Assembly (NCBI RefSeq): GCF_002844575.1
Contig: NZ_PIQO01000001.1
Span: 62,001-126,000 of the forward strand
Source: Heyndrickxia camelliae
Lineage (GTDB): Bacteria; Bacillota; Bacilli; Bacillales; Bacillaceae_C
Length of the DNA: 64,000 nucleotides
Reading direction: 5' to 3'
A model generated the notes under the pieces. The model worked only from the letters and a program-made list of their open reading frames with translations, was not told where the DNA came from and searched no databases. Positions 62,510-64,000 of this stretch are shown one piece after another. Made by a program: the position numbers and the translations under genes. The first letter of the stretch is position 1, and each line of letters starts with the position of its first letter.

Positions 62510-62905
62510 ATGAAAAAAGGCATGAAAATCGGTCAGACTGCTTCTATTTCCTTTAAAGTTACACCAGATATGTTTGCGCAATTTGAGGGAAATGTGGTTC
62601 ATAAGGCATATTCCACGGTTTCTATGGTTTATCATATGGAATGGGTATCCAGGCAAATTATTCTGCCTTTCCTTGAAAACCACGAAGAAGGAATTGGCGG
62701 CGCTGTTCAAGTAAAGCACATAGCGCCAACAACAGAAGGTACGATTGTATCCGTAAAGGCGAAGTTAACGGAAATAAAAGATAATATAATCATAACTGAA
62801 ACTGAAGCATGGACTGAAAAAGGATTAATAGGAAAAGGGGAAGTAAAACAAGTAATCCTCCCTAAAGCTCAAATTCAAGAGAGATTAGAATCTTCAATCC
62901 TATAA
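62510..62905 (+). CDS. FlK-like hot-dog acyl-CoA thioesterase
   Basis: The 131-residue product is a hot-dog-fold thioesterase of the fluoroacetyl-CoA thioesterase (FlK) type. Thr36 (AYSTVSM), Glu44 (HMEWVSR) and His70 (VQVKHIAP) have exactly the spacing of the FlK triad Thr42/Glu50/His76. Here it probably hydrolyses a stalled or toxic aryl- or acyl-CoA of the paa pathway, the safety role PaaI plays elsewhere, or acts on a branched acyl-CoA. GGGGAG lies 6 bases before the ATG. It lies alone, before the dehydrogenase gene. Confidence 0.82.
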   Translation: MKKGMKIGQTASISFKVTPDMFAQFEGNVVHKAYSTVSMVYHMEWVSRQIILPFLENHEEGIGGAVQVKHIAPTTEGTIVSVKAKLTEIKDNIIITETEAWTEKGLIGKGEVKQVILPKAQIQERLESSIL

Positions 62906-62991
62906 TAAATTGATATATAAGGATAAGAAATGGCAATTGAATCAACTTCTGCTCCATTCTAATCTCCATCTATTAGAAAGGGGAATACAAG

Positions 62992-64000
62992 GTGGATATT
63001 TTTACTGAAATCAAGAGTCATGAACAAGTTGTAATCTGTAATGATCCCAACACTGGATTAAAGGCAATTATTGCAATACATAATACCACACTCGGACCTG
63101 CTACAGGAGGATGCAGAATGTATCCTTATAAATCTTTTGATGCTGCACTTAATGATGCCCTAAGGCTCTCAAAAGGAATGACCTATAAATGTGCTGCAGC
63201 AGATTTGGATTTTGGGGGTGGGAAAACCGTGATTATCGGTGATCCCGCAAAGGACAAAACACCGGAATTGTTCCGGTCACTAGGTCAATATATTAACTCA
63301 TTAAATGGACGTTATTACACGGGAACAGATATGGGAACAACACCAGAGGATTTTGTTCATGCGATGAAAGAGACAAATTGTATTGTTGGTTTACCGGAAG
63401 AATATGGGGGCAGCGGTGATTCTTCCATCCCTACAGCACATGGAGTGGTTTATGGCATCAAGGCAACATCAGAAGTGTTAGATGGTTCCAAATCCATAGG
63501 GGAAAAATCATATGCAATCCAAGGTCTTGGAAAAGTAGGCTTCAAAGTGGCAGAGCAATTATTAGAAGAAGGTGCCTCTTTATTTGTTTCGGAGATTAAT
63601 CCGCATGCTATTGATGCTCTAATAAAGCGGGGCAAAGAAATTGGAAATGAATTTATTAAAGTTGTTTCAGGAAACGACATTTATGGAGTAGATGCAGATG
63701 TCTTTGTTCCTTGTGCATTAGGCGGAATTATAAATGATGAAACGATTGAACGCTTAAAAGTGAAAGCTATTGTCGGATCTGCTAATAATCAGTTGTTAGA
63801 AGATTATCATGGCGATGTTTTATTAAAAAAAGGAATTCTCTATGCCCCAGATTATATTGTTAATGCCGGTGGACTTATTCAAGTGGCAGATGAGTTATAT
63901 GGGCCAAACAAACAAAGAGTGATGAAGAAAACAAAAGCAATATATACTTCATTACTTGAAATTTATCGTACTGCTGAAAATATGCATATTTCTACTATTC
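62992..64000 (+). CDS. pdh: Phenylalanine dehydrogenase (3' end outside window)
   Basis: AAAGGGGAA suits the GTG at 62992. The visible 336 residues are an amino acid dehydrogenase of the Glu/Leu/Phe/Val family, open to the window edge. Markers closer to phenylalanine than leucine dehydrogenase are [19 protein letters not shown] with [15 protein letters not shown] (leucine enzymes have YKNAAAGLNLGGAK), and [20 protein letters not shown]. The NAD site is IQGLGKVG and the end part SANNQL and [12 protein letters not shown]. It would deaminate phenylalanine to phenylpyruvate, feeding phenylacetate. Specificity is inferred from motifs. Confidence 0.85.
   Translation, partial: MDIFTEIKSHEQVVICNDPNTGLKAIIAIHNTTLGPATGGCRMYPYKSFDAALNDALRLSKGMTYKCAAADLDFGGGKTVIIGDPAKDKTPELFRSLGQYINSLNGRYYTGTDMGTTPEDFVHAMKETNCIVGLPEEYGGSGDSSIPTAHGVVYGIKATSEVLDGSKSIGEKSYAIQGLGKVGFKVAEQLLEEGASLFVSEINPHAIDALIKRGKEIGNEFIKVVSGNDIYGVDADVFVPCALGGIINDETIERLKVKAIVGSANNQLLEDYHGDVLLKKGILYAPDYIVNAGGLIQVADELYGPNKQRVMKKTKAIYTSLLEIYRTAENMHISTI

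Overview
The window is low-GC Gram-positive chromosome, most likely from an endospore-forming Bacillaceae member (Neobacillus, Peribacillus, Cytobacillus or similar). Supporting signs are strong AGGAGG-type ribosome sites with many TTG and GTG starts, a T-box leader in front of asnS, a SleB/YkvT-type spore cell-wall hydrolase, a Fur box, a CcpA cre site, YxjI/LURP, DUF6366 and DUF2383 proteins, and a Blt/BltR-like drug-efflux pair.

Layout. Bases 1-31500 are housekeeping and accessory DNA with short operons and much gene decay: an MFS C-terminus, asnS with its T-box, an MscS channel, a MOSC protein, small unknown proteins, a lipoprotein, a DMT exporter with a divergent AraC regulator, a 1.4-kb tandem array of 52-bp units, an RlmA-type rRNA methyltransferase behind what looks like a leader-peptide attenuator, a serine hydrolase, an alpha/beta hydrolase, the spore hydrolase, an AlkD-like repair protein, a 196-nt tRNA-like RNA on the minus strand, an IsdG/HmoA-like monooxygenase under a Fur box, the MerR/MFS pair, an orphan OppB/OppC permease pair and a histidine kinase fused to RsbR/STAS domains. 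Remnants of a Nudix gene joined to a LysR gene, an alcohol dehydrogenase, a GNAT gene and others fill the gaps.

Bases 30610-42197 form a 4-hydroxyphenylacetate (homoprotocatechuate) meta-cleavage locus: a divergent LysR regulator, a DapA-family aldolase, then hpaE, hpaB, hpaD, two separate HpaG-type FAH proteins, a 0.95-kb array of 21/42-bp repeats, hpaF, hpaC, and a DUF485/sodium-solute symporter pair. No HpaH hydratase and no HpaI aldolase is present, so the DapA-family protein may do one or both steps. A prolyl oligopeptidase, a YhgE/Pip membrane protein and a POT peptide transporter follow.

Bases 48472-64000 form a phenylacetyl-CoA locus: paaK, paaA, paaB, paaC, paaD, an EthD-like protein, paaF, paaG, paaH, paaJ, a PaaX-like regulator, a FabK/nitronate-monooxygenase-like flavoprotein, a TrpXYZ-like ABC importer, an FlK-like acyl-CoA thioesterase and an incomplete phenylalanine dehydrogenase. 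The logic is aromatic uptake, deamination of phenylalanine toward phenylacetate, CoA activation, ring epoxidation and beta-oxidation. paaE and paaZ are not in view.

The observations I rate highest are the tRNA-like RNA whose anticodon arm is replaced by a structured domain of about 120 nt (22608-22803), the uORF/terminator leader with an Arg-Phe-Arg end before the rRNA methyltransferase (13444-13662), the DapA-family enzyme filling the HpaH/HpaI gap, and two tandem arrays that each show a seven-unit higher-order period.
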